Shown: piece by piece, positions 26,275 through 39,056 of the stretch
Layout: each line of letters opens with the position of its first letter
Numbering within the stretch: position 1 is the stretch's first letter
From: Paeniglutamicibacter terrestris
GTDB taxonomy: Bacteria > Actinomycetota > Actinomycetes > Actinomycetales > Micrococcaceae
Length of the DNA stretch: 64,000 nt
Assembly (NCBI RefSeq): GCF_012271785.1
Contig: NZ_JAAWVT010000005.1
Coordinates: forward strand, 227,118 to 291,117
Reading direction: 5' to 3'
Program-made: the position numbers and the translations under genes
Notes under the pieces: generated by a model
What the model was told of the DNA's origin: nothing
The model's database searches: none
What the model saw: only the letters and a program-made list of their open reading frames with translations

Positions 26275-26508
26275 TTAGCTGCGCCCGACCTTCCAGGGCA
26301 ACGAATGGCCGGAGAGCTCACGGCGTCGGCGAATGCGACCACCGCGTGTTTCGGTTTCGGCCGGGGCTGTGGTTGTAGCTCCCTGGCTGGCCAGTGCGGA
26401 AAAGACCGCGGAGAGAACCGCGATCTCCTCGGCGGTGGGCTGACCGGCGGTAATCGAAATGCCCACCGGTGCCTCGGTGGCGGCCGTGAACTCTGCAGAA
26501 GTACTCAC
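26275..26508 (-). CDS. Acyl-CoA carboxylase epsilon subunit
   Basis: 77 residues. The core [20 protein letters not shown] followed by a basic region (RIRRRREL) and a Trp near the end (SLPWKVG) is the typical pattern of the small actinobacterial AccE/PccE subunits. These stabilise the beta-alpha carboxylase complex. Its ATG overlaps the stop of the beta-subunit gene by 4 bp, which supports the call. No enzymatic role of its own. Confidence 0.85.
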   Translation of the reverse strand: MSTSAEFTAATEAPVGISITAGQPTAEEIAVLSAVFSALASQGATTTAPAETETRGGRIRRRRELSGHSLPWKVGRS

Positions 26509-28118
26509 AGCGGCATGTTCCCGTGCTTCTTGGCCGGCAACGCGGCGTGCTTATCCTTGGTGGCCCGCAGTCCCAGCACAATCTGCCGACGCGTCTCGGC
26601 CGGGGCGATGACCGCGTCAACGTAGCCCAGCTCGGCTGCCTGGTACGGGTTAAGTAATTCGGCCTCGTAGCCTTCGATGATGGCCGTGCGTCGTGCCTCC
26701 ACGTCGCCACCCTCGGCGGCAACGGCGGCAAGATCGCGGCGGTAGAGAATGTTGACCGCGCCCTGGGCTCCCATGACGCCGATCTGCGCGGTGGGCCAGG
26801 CCAGGTTGATGTCGGCGCCCAGCTTCTTCGAGCCCATCACGATGTAGGCTCCGCCGTAGGCCTTGCGGGTGATGACCGTCAGCTTTGGCACGGTGGCCTC
26901 GGCGTAGGCGTACAACAGCTTGGCGCCGCGGCGAATGATGCCAGCGAACTCCTGATCCTTGCCCGGCAAGAAGCCCGGGACATCCACCAGGGTGAGGATC
27001 GGAATGTTGAAGGCATCGCAATTGCGGACAAAGCGTGCTGCCTTTTCGCTGGCATTGATGTCTAGCGTGCCGGCAAACTGCATCGGCTGGTTGGCGACGA
27101 TGCCGATGGTGGAGCCCTCAACGCGGGCGTAGCCAATCATCACGTTCGGCGCGTAGAGCGACTGCATTTCCAGGAAGATGCCGTCATCCACGATGTGCTC
27201 GATGACCTTGCGCATGTCATAGGGCTGGTTGGCCGAATCCGGAATGAGTTTATCGAGCTCGAGGTCCTCGGCTGTCAGCTCCAGCTCTTCGTCGAACTCC
27301 ACGCGTGGGGCATCGGAGATGTTGTTGGAGGGCAAAAACTCCAGCAGTTCCTTGCAGAACTCGATCGCGTCGGATTCATCGGTGGCCAGGTAGGTGGCGG
27401 TACCGGTGTTGGCGTTGTGCTGGCGGGCCCCGCCGAGGGTCTCCATGTCCACGTCTTCGCCGGTGACGGTCTTGATCACGTCGGGGCCGGTGATGAACAT
27501 GTGGCTGGTCTTATCAACCATGATCACGTAGTCGGTCAGGGCGGGGGAGTAGGCGGCGCCGCCGGCGCTCGGGCCCATGATCAGCGAGATCTGTGGGACA
27601 ACACCCGAGGCGTGAACATTGTTGCGGAAAATATCGGCGAACATCGCCAGCGAGGCGACGCCCTCCTGAATGCGGGCGCCGCCGCCATCGAGGATGCCGA
27701 CGACGGGGCAACCATTGCGCAGCGCAAATTCCTGGACTTTCACGATCTTCTCGCCGTTGACCTGGGAGAGCGAGCCGCCGTACACGGTGAAATCCTGGGC
27801 GTAGACGGCGACGGGGCGTGAATCGACGGTGCCGTAGCCCGAGACCAGACCATCACCCAGTGGGCGCTTCTTCTCCATCCCGAAGGCGGTGCTGCGGTGC
27901 ACGGCCAGGGCATCAAACTCAACGAAGGAGCCTTCATCAAGCAGCATGTCGATGCGTTCGCGGGCCGTGTGCTTGCCCCGAGCGTGCTGCTTCTCGATGG
28001 CCTCGGTGCCCGAGGGCGCCTGGGCGGCCGCCTCGCGGCGACGGAACTCGGCGATCTTGCCGGCCGTGGTCGACAGGTCGATCGAATCCGTGGTGTCGGC
28101 GATGCGGCTCTGGGTCAT
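26505..28118 (-). CDS. Acyl-CoA (propionyl/acetyl-CoA) carboxylase beta subunit, carboxyltransferase
   Basis: 537 residues, the normal length of PccB/AccD-type carboxyltransferases. Visible family segments: GARIQEGV and [12 protein letters not shown] for acyl-CoA binding, [20 protein letters not shown] forming the first oxyanion loop, and [14 protein letters not shown] and [17 protein letters not shown] in the C-terminal crotonase half. It transfers carboxyl from biotin to acyl-CoA, making malonyl- or methylmalonyl-CoA. The biotin-carrying alpha subunit is not in this window. It is coupled to the epsilon gene downstream. Biotin ligase lies nearby on the other strand. A repeated element lies upstream. 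Confidence 0.93.
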   Translation of the reverse strand: MTQSRIADTTDSIDLSTTAGKIAEFRRREAAAQAPSGTEAIEKQHARGKHTARERIDMLLDEGSFVEFDALAVHRSTAFGMEKKRPLGDGLVSGYGTVDSRPVAVYAQDFTVYGGSLSQVNGEKIVKVQEFALRNGCPVVGILDGGGARIQEGVASLAMFADIFRNNVHASGVVPQISLIMGPSAGGAAYSPALTDYVIMVDKTSHMFITGPDVIKTVTGEDVDMETLGGARQHNANTGTATYLATDESDAIEFCKELLEFLPSNNISDAPRVEFDEELELTAEDLELDKLIPDSANQPYDMRKVIEHIVDDGIFLEMQSLYAPNVMIGYARVEGSTIGIVANQPMQFAGTLDINASEKAARFVRNCDAFNIPILTLVDVPGFLPGKDQEFAGIIRRGAKLLYAYAEATVPKLTVITRKAYGGAYIVMGSKKLGADINLAWPTAQIGVMGAQGAVNILYRRDLAAVAAEGGDVEARRTAIIEGYEAELLNPYQAAELGYVDAVIAPAETRRQIVLGLRATKDKHAALPAKKHGNMPL

Positions 28119-28146
28119 CCCATGGCTCCCTTGAAGTAGATAAATA

Positions 28147-28232
28147 GTAGGAAAGGCACAAAAACAATGCCACCTTGGCCAGTCTAGTGAGGCTCAGGAA
28201 CGAATTATGTGTAGGAAAGCTACAAAATCATT
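28147..28232. repeat. Pair of similar 22-bp direct repeats upstream of the carboxylase genes
   Basis: 28147-28168 and 28211-28232 both read GTAGGAAAG on the plus strand, followed by ACAAAA and an AT-rich end, 64 bp apart. They flank the likely promoter of the minus-strand carboxylase operon and may be operators or two similar promoters. On the minus strand each has an A/T-rich hexamer about 17 bp from a TTTATC- or TAATTC-like -10. Confidence 0.5.
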
Positions 28233-28313
28233 CCGTGTTGAGCGACGAGTCGTCCATAAAACAAGTTACTCACCAGTAGCTTAAGTGCCGTTGGGTCACG
28301 TAATGTGGCTCAC

Positions 28314-29174
28314 ATGAGTGAATCTAACCGCGCCGTCATTACCGCCAACGCCAAGCCCCTGAAGGGCAAAACCATCCTCATGAGCGGAGGCAGCCGCGGG
28401 ATCGGCCTGGCCATCGCCTTGCGGGCCGCGGCCGAAGGCGCCAACGTGGCCATCATGGCCAAGACCGCCACCGCGCAGGCCAACCTTGCCGGGACCGTGT
28501 TCACCGCCGCTGCGGAGATCACCGCCGCCGGTGGGCAGTCACTGGCCATCGTGGGGGACGTGCGCAACGATCAGGACGTCACTGCCGCCGTCGCCCAAAC
28601 GGTCGAGCACTTCGGCGGGATCGACGTGGTGGTCAACAACGCCTCGGCCATCGACCTCTCCACAACCGATGACGTGTTGATGAAGCGCTACGACCTGATG
28701 ATGGACATCAATGTCCGCGGTACCTTCCTGCTCTCCAAAACCGCCATACCGCACCTGCGGGCCAGCAGCAACGGACATATCCTCACGCTCTCGCCGCCGC
28801 TGAACCTTGATCCGCAGTGGGCCGGTAAGCACCTGGCCTACACCATGGCGAAGTACGGGATGTCGATGACCACCCTGGGGCTGGCCGAAGAATTACGCGA
28901 CACCGGCATCGGCGTGAACTCGCTGTGGCCAGCGACGCTGATTGACACCGCCGCGATCCGCAACATGCCAGGTGGTGACCGGATGGTCAAGGCCGCGCGC
29001 TCGGCCACCATCGTTGCCGATGCCGCGCAGCTGATCCTCACCTCCGACGCGCGGCGCTGTAGCGGGAACTTCTTTACCGATGAGCAGGTATTGGCTCAGG
29101 CCGGGGTGAAGGACCTCTCCGGGTACAGCATGGGCGCACCGGAATCCGCACTGATCCCTGACATCTTCCTCTAA
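28314..29174 (+). CDS. SDR family NAD(P)-dependent oxidoreductase (HSDL2-like)
   Basis: 286 residues from ATG 28314; GTG 28305 in frame is an alternative. No clear ribosome site, but TAATGT lies 7 bp upstream, so the message may be leaderless. The cofactor site is SGGSRGIGLAIA (near residue 23), NNAS is present, and the catalytic Tyr-x-x-x-Lys is in AYTMAKYGMS. The overall pattern (MAKTATAQ, the SPPLNLDPQW segment) matches the hydroxysteroid-dehydrogenase-like-2 or citronellol dehydrogenase group rather than FabG. It likely oxidises or reduces an alcohol/ketone on a lipid-like substrate. It lies between acyl-CoA carboxylase and BirA, which fits lipid metabolism. Confidence 0.88.
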   Translation: MSESNRAVITANAKPLKGKTILMSGGSRGIGLAIALRAAAEGANVAIMAKTATAQANLAGTVFTAAAEITAAGGQSLAIVGDVRNDQDVTAAVAQTVEHFGGIDVVVNNASAIDLSTTDDVLMKRYDLMMDINVRGTFLLSKTAIPHLRASSNGHILTLSPPLNLDPQWAGKHLAYTMAKYGMSMTTLGLAEELRDTGIGVNSLWPATLIDTAAIRNMPGGDRMVKAARSATIVADAAQLILTSDARRCSGNFFTDEQVLAQAGVKDLSGYSMGAPESALIPDIFL

Positions 29175-29213
29175 GCACTGCGGCGCGCAGTTCAAGTCGT
29201 TAGTGTTTAAGGC

Positions 29214-30185
29214 ATGGACATCGAAGAAAACGCCGAGGACCCCTCGCTCACCGCCGTGAACAAGGAACTCTCGAGTGCCGAAATGACAGCGCCCACCGAT
29301 GCTGCCCCCCTGCAGCGAGCGGCACTGGACCCAGCTCGGCTGCGCCAGATGATGGCGGAAACTCGGATGGGGGAGCTGTGGATCAGCGAACAGACCGGGT
29401 CAACGAACGATGACCTGGCCACACGCATCAAGTCCGCACCACCGGCGAACTTGAGTGTGGAAACCACCGAACATCAGCGCAGTGGACATGGTCGGCTGGG
29501 GCGTGGCTGGGAAACCCCGGCGCGCAGTTCGCTGGCCAGCAGCATCGTCTTCCGCACCGCACCGAGCTTTGAGCAGAAGGGGCTGCCCTGGCTCTCGATG
29601 CTGTGCGCGGTGGCCATGGTGCACACGCTGCGCGAAGATGCGGGGTTGGACGCCGGACTGAAATGGCCCAACGATGTGGTGGCCGAGGGCAAGAAGGTCT
29701 GTGGTGTGCTCGCATCACTGGTGATGACCGAACAGGGGCCGCTGGTGGTGGTCGGTGCGGGACTGAATGTGAGCACCACCGCGGCGGAGCTGCCGGTTCC
29801 CACCGCCGCCAGCATGGCCACGTTGGGGGCGAAGACCCTTGACCGGACGCTGCTGTTGGGCGGTTACCTGCGCCGCGTGGCCCACCTGTACCGCAGCTTT
29901 GAACAGGTCAACGGCAATGCCAACCTCGCCGTTCGGTACGGCACGAGCGCACCCGGCGGCTACCCGGAGCGGCAACTGAGCCTGCGCGAACTGGTCAGTG
30001 AGGTGATGGTGAGCCTCGGGCAACAGGTCGATGCCTACCTGCCCGACGGTACGGTGCTGCGCGGCCGAGCGGTAGAACTGGATGCCGATGGATCACTTTT
30101 GCTGCGCACCATGGACAACGCGGAACACCACGTGTTGGCCGGAGACATTCAGCACCTACGCCGCAGTGACGGGTCCTACGCGTAG
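29214..30185 (+). CDS. birA: Biotin-[acetyl-CoA carboxylase] ligase
   Basis: 323 residues. The first 45 or so are an acidic non-conserved leader. The catalytic domain has STNDDLATR, the biotinyl-AMP loop GHGRLGRGWETP, and LKWPNDVVAEGKKVCGVL. A short SH3-like C-terminal domain (about 270-320) is present. There is no N-terminal HTH, so this is a monofunctional enzyme, not a repressor. It attaches biotin to the carboxyl-carrier subunit of enzymes such as the carboxylase encoded 1.1 kb away. Start is ATG 29214; a later Met is possible given the poor leader. Confidence 0.93.
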   Translation: MDIEENAEDPSLTAVNKELSSAEMTAPTDAAPLQRAALDPARLRQMMAETRMGELWISEQTGSTNDDLATRIKSAPPANLSVETTEHQRSGHGRLGRGWETPARSSLASSIVFRTAPSFEQKGLPWLSMLCAVAMVHTLREDAGLDAGLKWPNDVVAEGKKVCGVLASLVMTEQGPLVVVGAGLNVSTTAAELPVPTAASMATLGAKTLDRTLLLGGYLRRVAHLYRSFEQVNGNANLAVRYGTSAPGGYPERQLSLRELVSEVMVSLGQQVDAYLPDGTVLRGRAVELDADGSLLLRTMDNAEHHVLAGDIQHLRRSDGSYA

Positions 30186-30425
30186 CCACCACTACAGCAC
30201 CAGCATGCAGGCGGGCGCCCGCGCTACAGATCAGCCAAAAATGGATAACTGGTAGCGCCGCCGCCCGCCGAGTGTTCGGTGCTGGCTGCGGCAACTGGGT
30301 CCTTGGCCTGCGGGGGCTATCGGGGGGTTCTGGCAAAACGTGGGCGCTGTGGCTTTAGAATTGAAGAAGTAAGGCGCAGCAAGACCGGCACGCACAACCG
30401 GTGTGTGAAATGAGGGAGCCGGGAC

Positions 30426-31007
30426 GTGAAGCTGACACTGGAGAAACGCGAACGCGTCATCGTCAAGACACGGGCGCACCCACGAGTCTTGCGTGGGCCG
30501 CTTTTCCTGATGACCTTGCTGCTGGCCGGATCCGCATACCTGCTAGGGCTGCTGCTGCGCGATGACCTGGTGGCATGGGTGGAAGAATCCCGCGCACTTT
30601 TCCTAGCCCTGCTCGCCGTGGCCTTCGGCGTTCTACTGGTGGTCTGGTGTCTGCGGCCGCTGATCCGCTGGGCAAATAGCTATATCTACCTGACCACCGA
30701 ACGCATCGTGACCAAGCATGGTCGCAAGGCCGCCGGGCAACAATCAGTGGGGTTGTACGCAATCCACGATATTGTTGCAGTGGCAAGGTCCAACGCGCCA
30801 GCACTGGCTCCGGGTACGTTGCGCGTCGTGCTGGGGGAGCACCACGTGAATATCACCCACGTCCCGGCCGTTGCTCGCATGCGCGAACTCTGCATCGGTG
30901 CCATCACGGCATTGCCGCGCATGACCGAGTCCGATGGTGTAAACATGGAAGAACGTGTTGATCACCCGCCGGGCAGAATCACGCACAACGAGCAGCAGGA
31001 CCCATGA
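30426..31007 (+). CDS. PH domain-containing membrane protein (bacterial PH, YdbS/DUF304-like)
   Basis: 193 residues. Two membrane helices (about 25-45 and 58-78) precede a bacterial PH-like domain starting YIYLTTERIVTKHG and containing the usual DIVAVARSNAPALAPGTLRV strands. It probably sits in the inner membrane with the PH domain in the cytoplasm. The role is unknown. A TAGAAT -10-like hexamer lies at 30356-30361. The gene is followed at 31 bp by the adenylate cyclase, likely in one transcript. The 240-bp gap before it holds a GCGGGCGCCCGC palindrome near 30213. Confidence 0.8.
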   Translation: MKLTLEKRERVIVKTRAHPRVLRGPLFLMTLLLAGSAYLLGLLLRDDLVAWVEESRALFLALLAVAFGVLLVVWCLRPLIRWANSYIYLTTERIVTKHGRKAAGQQSVGLYAIHDIVAVARSNAPALAPGTLRVVLGEHHVNITHVPAVARMRELCIGAITALPRMTESDGVNMEERVDHPPGRITHNEQQDP

Positions 31008-31038
31008 GATTTCCCAGAACAAAGAGGATGGACCGAGC

Positions 31039-32352
31039 ATGAGTGAGGGGTCGACGACGTCGGGGACTCAACCCGCAGCGCCCACCGCCGCACGCGATGC
31101 GGCCCGTGCCCAGCAACAGCGCCACCCCACCGATCCCTTTGAGGCACCGGGTTCCGAAGCTGAAACACCCAAACCCGGACACGGTGAGTCCACGTCGGAG
31201 CCCGCTTCCGGCCACGAGACCGAGACCGAACTTGAACCGGCGCTCGCCGACCCGATCGCCGATCTGGCCGAGGCCATGAAGCGCCCCGAACAGGTTGACC
31301 GCACCACCCCCGGCTCCGCCCGTGACGGGGTCCACGATCTGGAACGTCGGCTGCTGGGTGCAGAGCGCACCATGCGCCGACGCGAAATGGCTGCCGGGGC
31401 GGGCGTCTCGCTGCTTTCCGCTCGTAAGATCTGGCGCGCCCTGGGCTTCCCCAACCTGGGCGACGAAGAGGTCTTCTTCACCACCGTTGACCAGGACGCC
31501 CTGAAGTCCATCCTGAACATGGTCCGCGAGGGCACCCTGACCGAAGAAACAGCGATCTCGCTGACCCGATCGGTGGGCCAAATGACCGACCGGATGGTGG
31601 TTTGGCAGGTCGAAGCCCTGGTCGAAGACATGGTGCAGAACCAGAAGATGAGCGACCCCGAGGCCCGCCGCAATCTGGTGAATCTCCTGCCGGACATCAT
31701 TAACCCGCTCGAAGAACTGCTGGTCTACTCGTGGCGCCGGCAACTCAACGCGGCGGTCCACCGGCTGGTGATTCGCGCGGAAACCGGTCTTGCGGCATCC
31801 GCCGAGGGACGCGATGGCTCCGAAGATGATGCACCGCTGCCGTTGGCCCGGGCGGTGGGTTTCGCCGATCTGGTCTCCTACACCTCACTCTCACGCCGGA
31901 TGAACGAACGCACGCTGGCTCAGCTGGTGCAGCGCTTCGAATCCAAATGTGCGGAAATCATCTCCATCGGTGGTGGCCGGCTGGTCAAAACCATCGGTGA
32001 TGAGGTCCTCTTTGTGGCCGAAACGCCACAGGCCGGCGCCCAGATCTCGCTGGCCATGTCCAAGGAGTTTGCCGCCGATGAGCTGCTGCCCAACACCCGC
32101 GTCGCGCTGGTCTGGGGCCGGGTGCTCTCCCGGTTGGGCGATATTTATGGTCCGACGGTGAACCTGGCCGCACGACTGACCTCGCTGGCCGAACCCGGCA
32201 CGGTGCTCACCGACGAGCTCACCGCCTCCACGCTGGCCGGAGATGACAGGTTTGTGCTTGAACCCCAGGAAGTCACTGCGGTGCGCGGCTTTGGCGATGT
32301 CACCCCGGTGCGGTTAGCCCCGGGGACCGGCTCGGGGCTGGTGCTGGACTAA
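31039..32352 (+). CDS. Class III adenylate/guanylate cyclase, Rv1264-like
   Basis: 437 residues from ATG 31039 behind AAAGAGGA (31021-31028). Residues 1-90 are Pro/Glu/Ala-rich and disordered. About 100-235 form a helical regulatory domain (AGVSLLSARKIWRALGFP; TEETAISLTRSVGQMTDRM) like the autoinhibitory, pH-sensing module of the mycobacterial enzyme Rv1264. The catalytic domain (about 265-430) keeps both metal Asp residues (GFADLVSYT; KTIGDEVLFV), the adenine-selecting Lys before TIGDE, and the Asn/Arg of GPTVNLAARL. It should make cAMP as a soluble homodimer. The PP2C gene starts at the next base after its stop. Confidence 0.92.
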   Translation: MSEGSTTSGTQPAAPTAARDAARAQQQRHPTDPFEAPGSEAETPKPGHGESTSEPASGHETETELEPALADPIADLAEAMKRPEQVDRTTPGSARDGVHDLERRLLGAERTMRRREMAAGAGVSLLSARKIWRALGFPNLGDEEVFFTTVDQDALKSILNMVREGTLTEETAISLTRSVGQMTDRMVVWQVEALVEDMVQNQKMSDPEARRNLVNLLPDIINPLEELLVYSWRRQLNAAVHRLVIRAETGLAASAEGRDGSEDDAPLPLARAVGFADLVSYTSLSRRMNERTLAQLVQRFESKCAEIISIGGGRLVKTIGDEVLFVAETPQAGAQISLAMSKEFAADELLPNTRVALVWGRVLSRLGDIYGPTVNLAARLTSLAEPGTVLTDELTASTLAGDDRFVLEPQEVTAVRGFGDVTPVRLAPGTGSGLVLD

Positions 32353-35896
<3,544 letters not shown>

Positions 35897-36027
35897 TCGG
35901 ACAGGGTAGCCTCAAGGGGTGGGCTTGCCCCACTCCGGCATGACTCCCCGTCGAGAATTCACCGGTGCAGCGCCAACCGAGCGCGGATGCCCGAAATTCA
36001 TCATTACCCAGTTCTCAGGAGCAATAT

Positions 36028-37017
36028 ATGAGCACCACGTCCAAGCACGTGCACTCGGCGCCAGAAACCGCCGGAGCGCCGCGATCATCCGATGCCGCAC
36101 TGCGCCGCACACTGCTGGCCGTGGCGCGTGAAGCTGCCGCCGCAGGTGCGGCGGTTTTGGCCGAGCGCGGGCGCGGAAATGTTGCAGCGCAAACCAAGAG
36201 CGCGGCCGGAGACTGGGTCACCGACTTTGATCGGCGTGCGGAAATTGCCGTACGCGAGGTAATCGCCGCGGCTCGCCCCAACGACGCGATCACCGGCGAA
36301 GAATACGGGAGCACCGTTCCCGCGCAGCCCTCCGGCTATCGCTGGTCCATCGATCCGCTGGATGGGACGGCAAACTTCGTCCGCGGGATCGTGTATTACG
36401 CCACGTCGGTGGCTGTTTTTGGCCCGCTCGATGGAGCCGCTGAGGCAGCCGCCAGCACAGCAGTGACCGAGCAGACCCCGGGTGAATCGTTGGCCGCCGA
36501 TGGCGCGGCCATCGATGCGGGGACCCACGCATGGCTGGCGGGAGCGGTCAACGCGCCGGCTCTAGGCACCGAATACTACGCATCGATGGGCGACGGAGCC
36601 TGGCTGGTGGATTCGAATCAGGTACCCGGGGTATCTAGCCGCCGCGGGGGCAGTGCTGCCCGTGCCCAGCGCCTGCACGGCGGAGATCCGGAGGCAAGCG
36701 GCAAGCTGGTGGCCACGGGCTTTGGCTATGATGCGCAGCGTCGACAGTTCCAGGTTGGCACCCTGTTGGATTTGATGCCCGACTTCGCCAATATGCGCAG
36801 GATCGGATCCGCAGCGTTGGATTTGTGCCTGGTCGCCGACGGGACACTGGATGCTTACGCGGAGTATGGAACCCAGGAATTTGATTGGGCAGCCGGCGCG
36901 CTGATTGCTGCCGAGGCCGGGGTTCCGGTGCTTCGTCCACGGACCGAACCCGGATGGCAGGCCGCGGGCCACCTCGACTTTGACGCATTACCCGCGGAAG
37001 AACCCGCCAAGAAGTAG
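36028..37017 (+). CDS. Inositol monophosphatase family protein
   Basis: 329 residues from ATG 36028 behind AGGAG (36017-36021). Metal-binding motifs: TDFDRRAE, GEEYGS, SIDPLDGTANF and, near the C-terminus, EFDWAAGALIAAEAG. Together these define the Li+-sensitive phosphatase superfamily (inositol-1-phosphatase, histidinol-phosphatase or PAP phosphatase). Between about 135 and 225 lies an Ala/Gly-rich stretch longer than usual, which probably loops out of the fold. The substrate cannot be decided from motifs. Monocistronic, ending at a strong terminator. Confidence 0.88.
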   Translation: MSTTSKHVHSAPETAGAPRSSDAALRRTLLAVAREAAAAGAAVLAERGRGNVAAQTKSAAGDWVTDFDRRAEIAVREVIAAARPNDAITGEEYGSTVPAQPSGYRWSIDPLDGTANFVRGIVYYATSVAVFGPLDGAAEAAASTAVTEQTPGESLAADGAAIDAGTHAWLAGAVNAPALGTEYYASMGDGAWLVDSNQVPGVSSRRGGSAARAQRLHGGDPEASGKLVATGFGYDAQRRQFQVGTLLDLMPDFANMRRIGSAALDLCLVADGTLDAYAEYGTQEFDWAAGALIAAEAGVPVLRPRTEPGWQAAGHLDFDALPAEEPAKK

Positions 37018-37102
37018 TCGGTGCCCGGACCGGGCGAACGCTCCATCTGTCGAGCTTTCTTGCTAGCAATTGGCCGGCGGGATGAGCCTCACGCTGAGCA
37101 CG

Positions 37103-37148
37103 AAAAACCCGCCGCGGGTGTGTCATTTACACCTCGCGACGGGTTTTT
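37103..37148. terminator. Bidirectional rho-independent terminator
   Basis: An A5 run plus CCCGCCGCGGGTGT pairs, with one bulge, with ACACCTCGCGACGGG plus a T5 run, around a 7-nt loop. The U-tract is correct in both directions. It serves the convergent phosphatase and nagB genes. Confidence 0.88.
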
Positions 37149-37211
37149 GCATGTTGCTCTCTGTCAGAAGCAGAGATCAGAGCGTGTGCACCAGACGGTG
37201 GCGGGGAGGGG

Positions 37212-38000
37212 CTAGATGCCGAATTGCAGTCCGGCGGCGGCATCGTCGTAATAACGACGATTTTTCAGGTTGCTCGCGGCGGCCTCATCCAAAACCACCA
37301 CGACGTCCGGGTGCAGCTGAACCACCGAGGCCGGGCAGGCAGCGGAAAGGGCCCCCTCCAGGGCCGTGGCAACGGCATCGGCCTTCTGGCTGCCGGTAGC
37401 GATGAGCACCAGGCGACGGGCCTGCAAGATGCTGCCCAAGCCCTGGGTGACGGAGTGGGTGGGGACAGCGTCCAGGCCGTCGAAGAAGCGCGCGTTGTCT
37501 GCCCGAGTCTGCCCGGTCAGGCGCTTGATGCGCGTGCGGCTGCCCAGCGAGGAGCCCGGCTCGTTGAAGCCGATGTGGCCATTGGTGCCGATGCCCAAGA
37601 TCTGCACATCCACGCCGGCCTCGGTCAGCTGCGCGTCGTACGCCGCGGCCTGGGCGATGATCTGCTCCTCCGAGTCGCCGAATCCGTTGGGAGTGTGCAG
37701 ATTTTCTTCCTTCACACCGATCACTTGGCACAGCTCGGTGATCAATGTCTGGCGATAGGACTGTTCGTGGGTGCCTTCGAGCCCGACATATTCGTCCAGC
37801 GCATACGCGGAGGCGGAACTGAAGTCTGCCTCACCGCGTGCTACCCGTTGGGCCAATTCGCTGTACAGGCCCAGGGGTGTGGACCCGGTGGCAACACCCA
37901 GAACCGGGTTGCCGGTTTTCCGGCTGGCCAGTCCATGCAGTACTGCTTCGGCGGCAAATGTGGCGGCTTCTTCGGCGTTGGCTGCGATCAAAACTTCCAT
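37212..38000 (-). CDS. nagB: Glucosamine-6-phosphate deaminase
   Basis: 262 residues, normal length. Family segments: GVATGSTPLGLYSEL (phosphate loop), YALDEYVGLEGTHEQSY (catalytic Asp), GIGTNGHIGFNEPGS (His/Asp site) and the C-terminal HPDVVVVLDE. It converts glucosamine-6-phosphate to fructose-6-phosphate and ammonia in amino-sugar catabolism. ATG 38000 follows AAGG on the minus strand. No other nag genes are adjacent, so it is likely expressed alone. Confidence 0.95.
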   Translation of the reverse strand: MEVLIAANAEEAATFAAEAVLHGLASRKTGNPVLGVATGSTPLGLYSELAQRVARGEADFSSASAYALDEYVGLEGTHEQSYRQTLITELCQVIGVKEENLHTPNGFGDSEEQIIAQAAAYDAQLTEAGVDVQILGIGTNGHIGFNEPGSSLGSRTRIKRLTGQTRADNARFFDGLDAVPTHSVTQGLGSILQARRLVLIATGSQKADAVATALEGALSAACPASVVQLHPDVVVVLDEAAASNLKNRRYYDDAAAGLQFGI

Positions 38001-38310
38001 GAGTTTTCCTTAAAACGTGTACAGGGATTCCGGGAGTGGCGCCGAGATGGAATTCTCCGAGCACGTACCGAGGGCAGCCCACACGCGCCAACGGAACGGG
38101 CAACGGCGCCGCGATATCCATCACAGCGTAGCCGCTTTCACCCTCCGGACTCCACCAACATTTCGCGCGGATTTCCTTGGTGACGTGGGAACGCAGTTCC
38201 GTCGACTTACCTAGCGGCAGCGAACCTGAAGCGCGGGGTGGGCTAGGACGCGTTTAAGGAGCAGTGCGGCAGCAAGAGCTGGCAAATTTGCCGCCGCCTG
38301 TCACACTGAA
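38001..38310. other. Intergenic region between divergent nagB and GNAT genes, with a palindrome
   Basis: A 310-bp stretch holding the nagB leader and both promoters, which I cannot place with confidence. A perfect 12-bp palindrome GGCAAATTTGCC lies at 38281-38292, 18 bp before the acetyltransferase start, and could be an operator. No gene seen. Confidence 0.4.
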
Positions 38311-38883
38311 ATGGTGATGACCGACCCCACTCCGGGCCCCCTTCCAGGCCCCACCCCGGAGCCCACCCCTGACCGCGCGCCGAACAAGAATCTGCGCATT
38401 CGTCCGGCCGAGGTCAGGGACTACCCACACATTGCACGGATCACCGTTGATGCCTACCTGCAGGCCGGGCACTTTGATGATCCGGAGCATGAATACCTGC
38501 GCTTTGTGCAGCGGGTCGCCGAGCGCCATGCCGCCACCGAGATCTTGGTGGCCGAGCGCGACGAGGTGCTGATCGGGGCCGTGACATTGGTCCGGGCAGG
38601 AAACCCGTATGCCGACATAGCTCTTGCGGGTGAACTGGAAATCCGCATGCTGGTCATCGACCCCACCGCCCAGCGCTCCGGCGCCGGACGGATGCTGCTC
38701 GGGGCTGTGATTGACCGTGCCCGCGAGCTGCGCGATGTACATACGGTCTCGCTGACCACCGGTGGTGAATGGTTCGCGGCCCGCAGGCTGTACGAGGTCG
38801 AAGGCTTCGTGCGCGTACAAGAACGAGATTGGTACGTTCCGAACACCCAGATCCTGCTGGTTGTGTACACCCTTGAGCTGTAG
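38311..38883 (+). CDS. GNAT family N-acetyltransferase
   Basis: 190 residues. After a Pro-rich N-terminal 28 residues, the GNAT fold begins with IRPAEVRDYPHIARIT. The acetyl-CoA pyrophosphate loop is seen in LVIDPTAQRSGAGRMLL and the C-terminal strand in FVRVQERDWYV. It transfers acetyl from acetyl-CoA to an unknown amine. ATG 38317 two codons later is an alternative start. It stands alone. Confidence 0.87.
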   Translation: MVMTDPTPGPLPGPTPEPTPDRAPNKNLRIRPAEVRDYPHIARITVDAYLQAGHFDDPEHEYLRFVQRVAERHAATEILVAERDEVLIGAVTLVRAGNPYADIALAGELEIRMLVIDPTAQRSGAGRMLLGAVIDRARELRDVHTVSLTTGGEWFAARRLYEVEGFVRVQERDWYVPNTQILLVVYTLEL

Positions 38884-39056
38884 CTGAGTCCTCGGGTTAG
38901 TGGCACATATGGTGGAGTCGAATTTCTAGGGCGCGTTATTGGTGGCAACCTCCCAGCCGGTGAGTTCGTGAGTTTGCTGATGTGGATAGTGTGGGTGGTG
39001 AAGGCCGTGTTGAGGCCACTTCACTGCACGAATCGATGCCCAGTAGGAGCCGGATA

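Noticed and set aside
38281..38292. GGCAAATTTGCC palindrome as a firm operator
   Set aside because: Only a single 12-bp site and no known regulator match; noted but not claimed.
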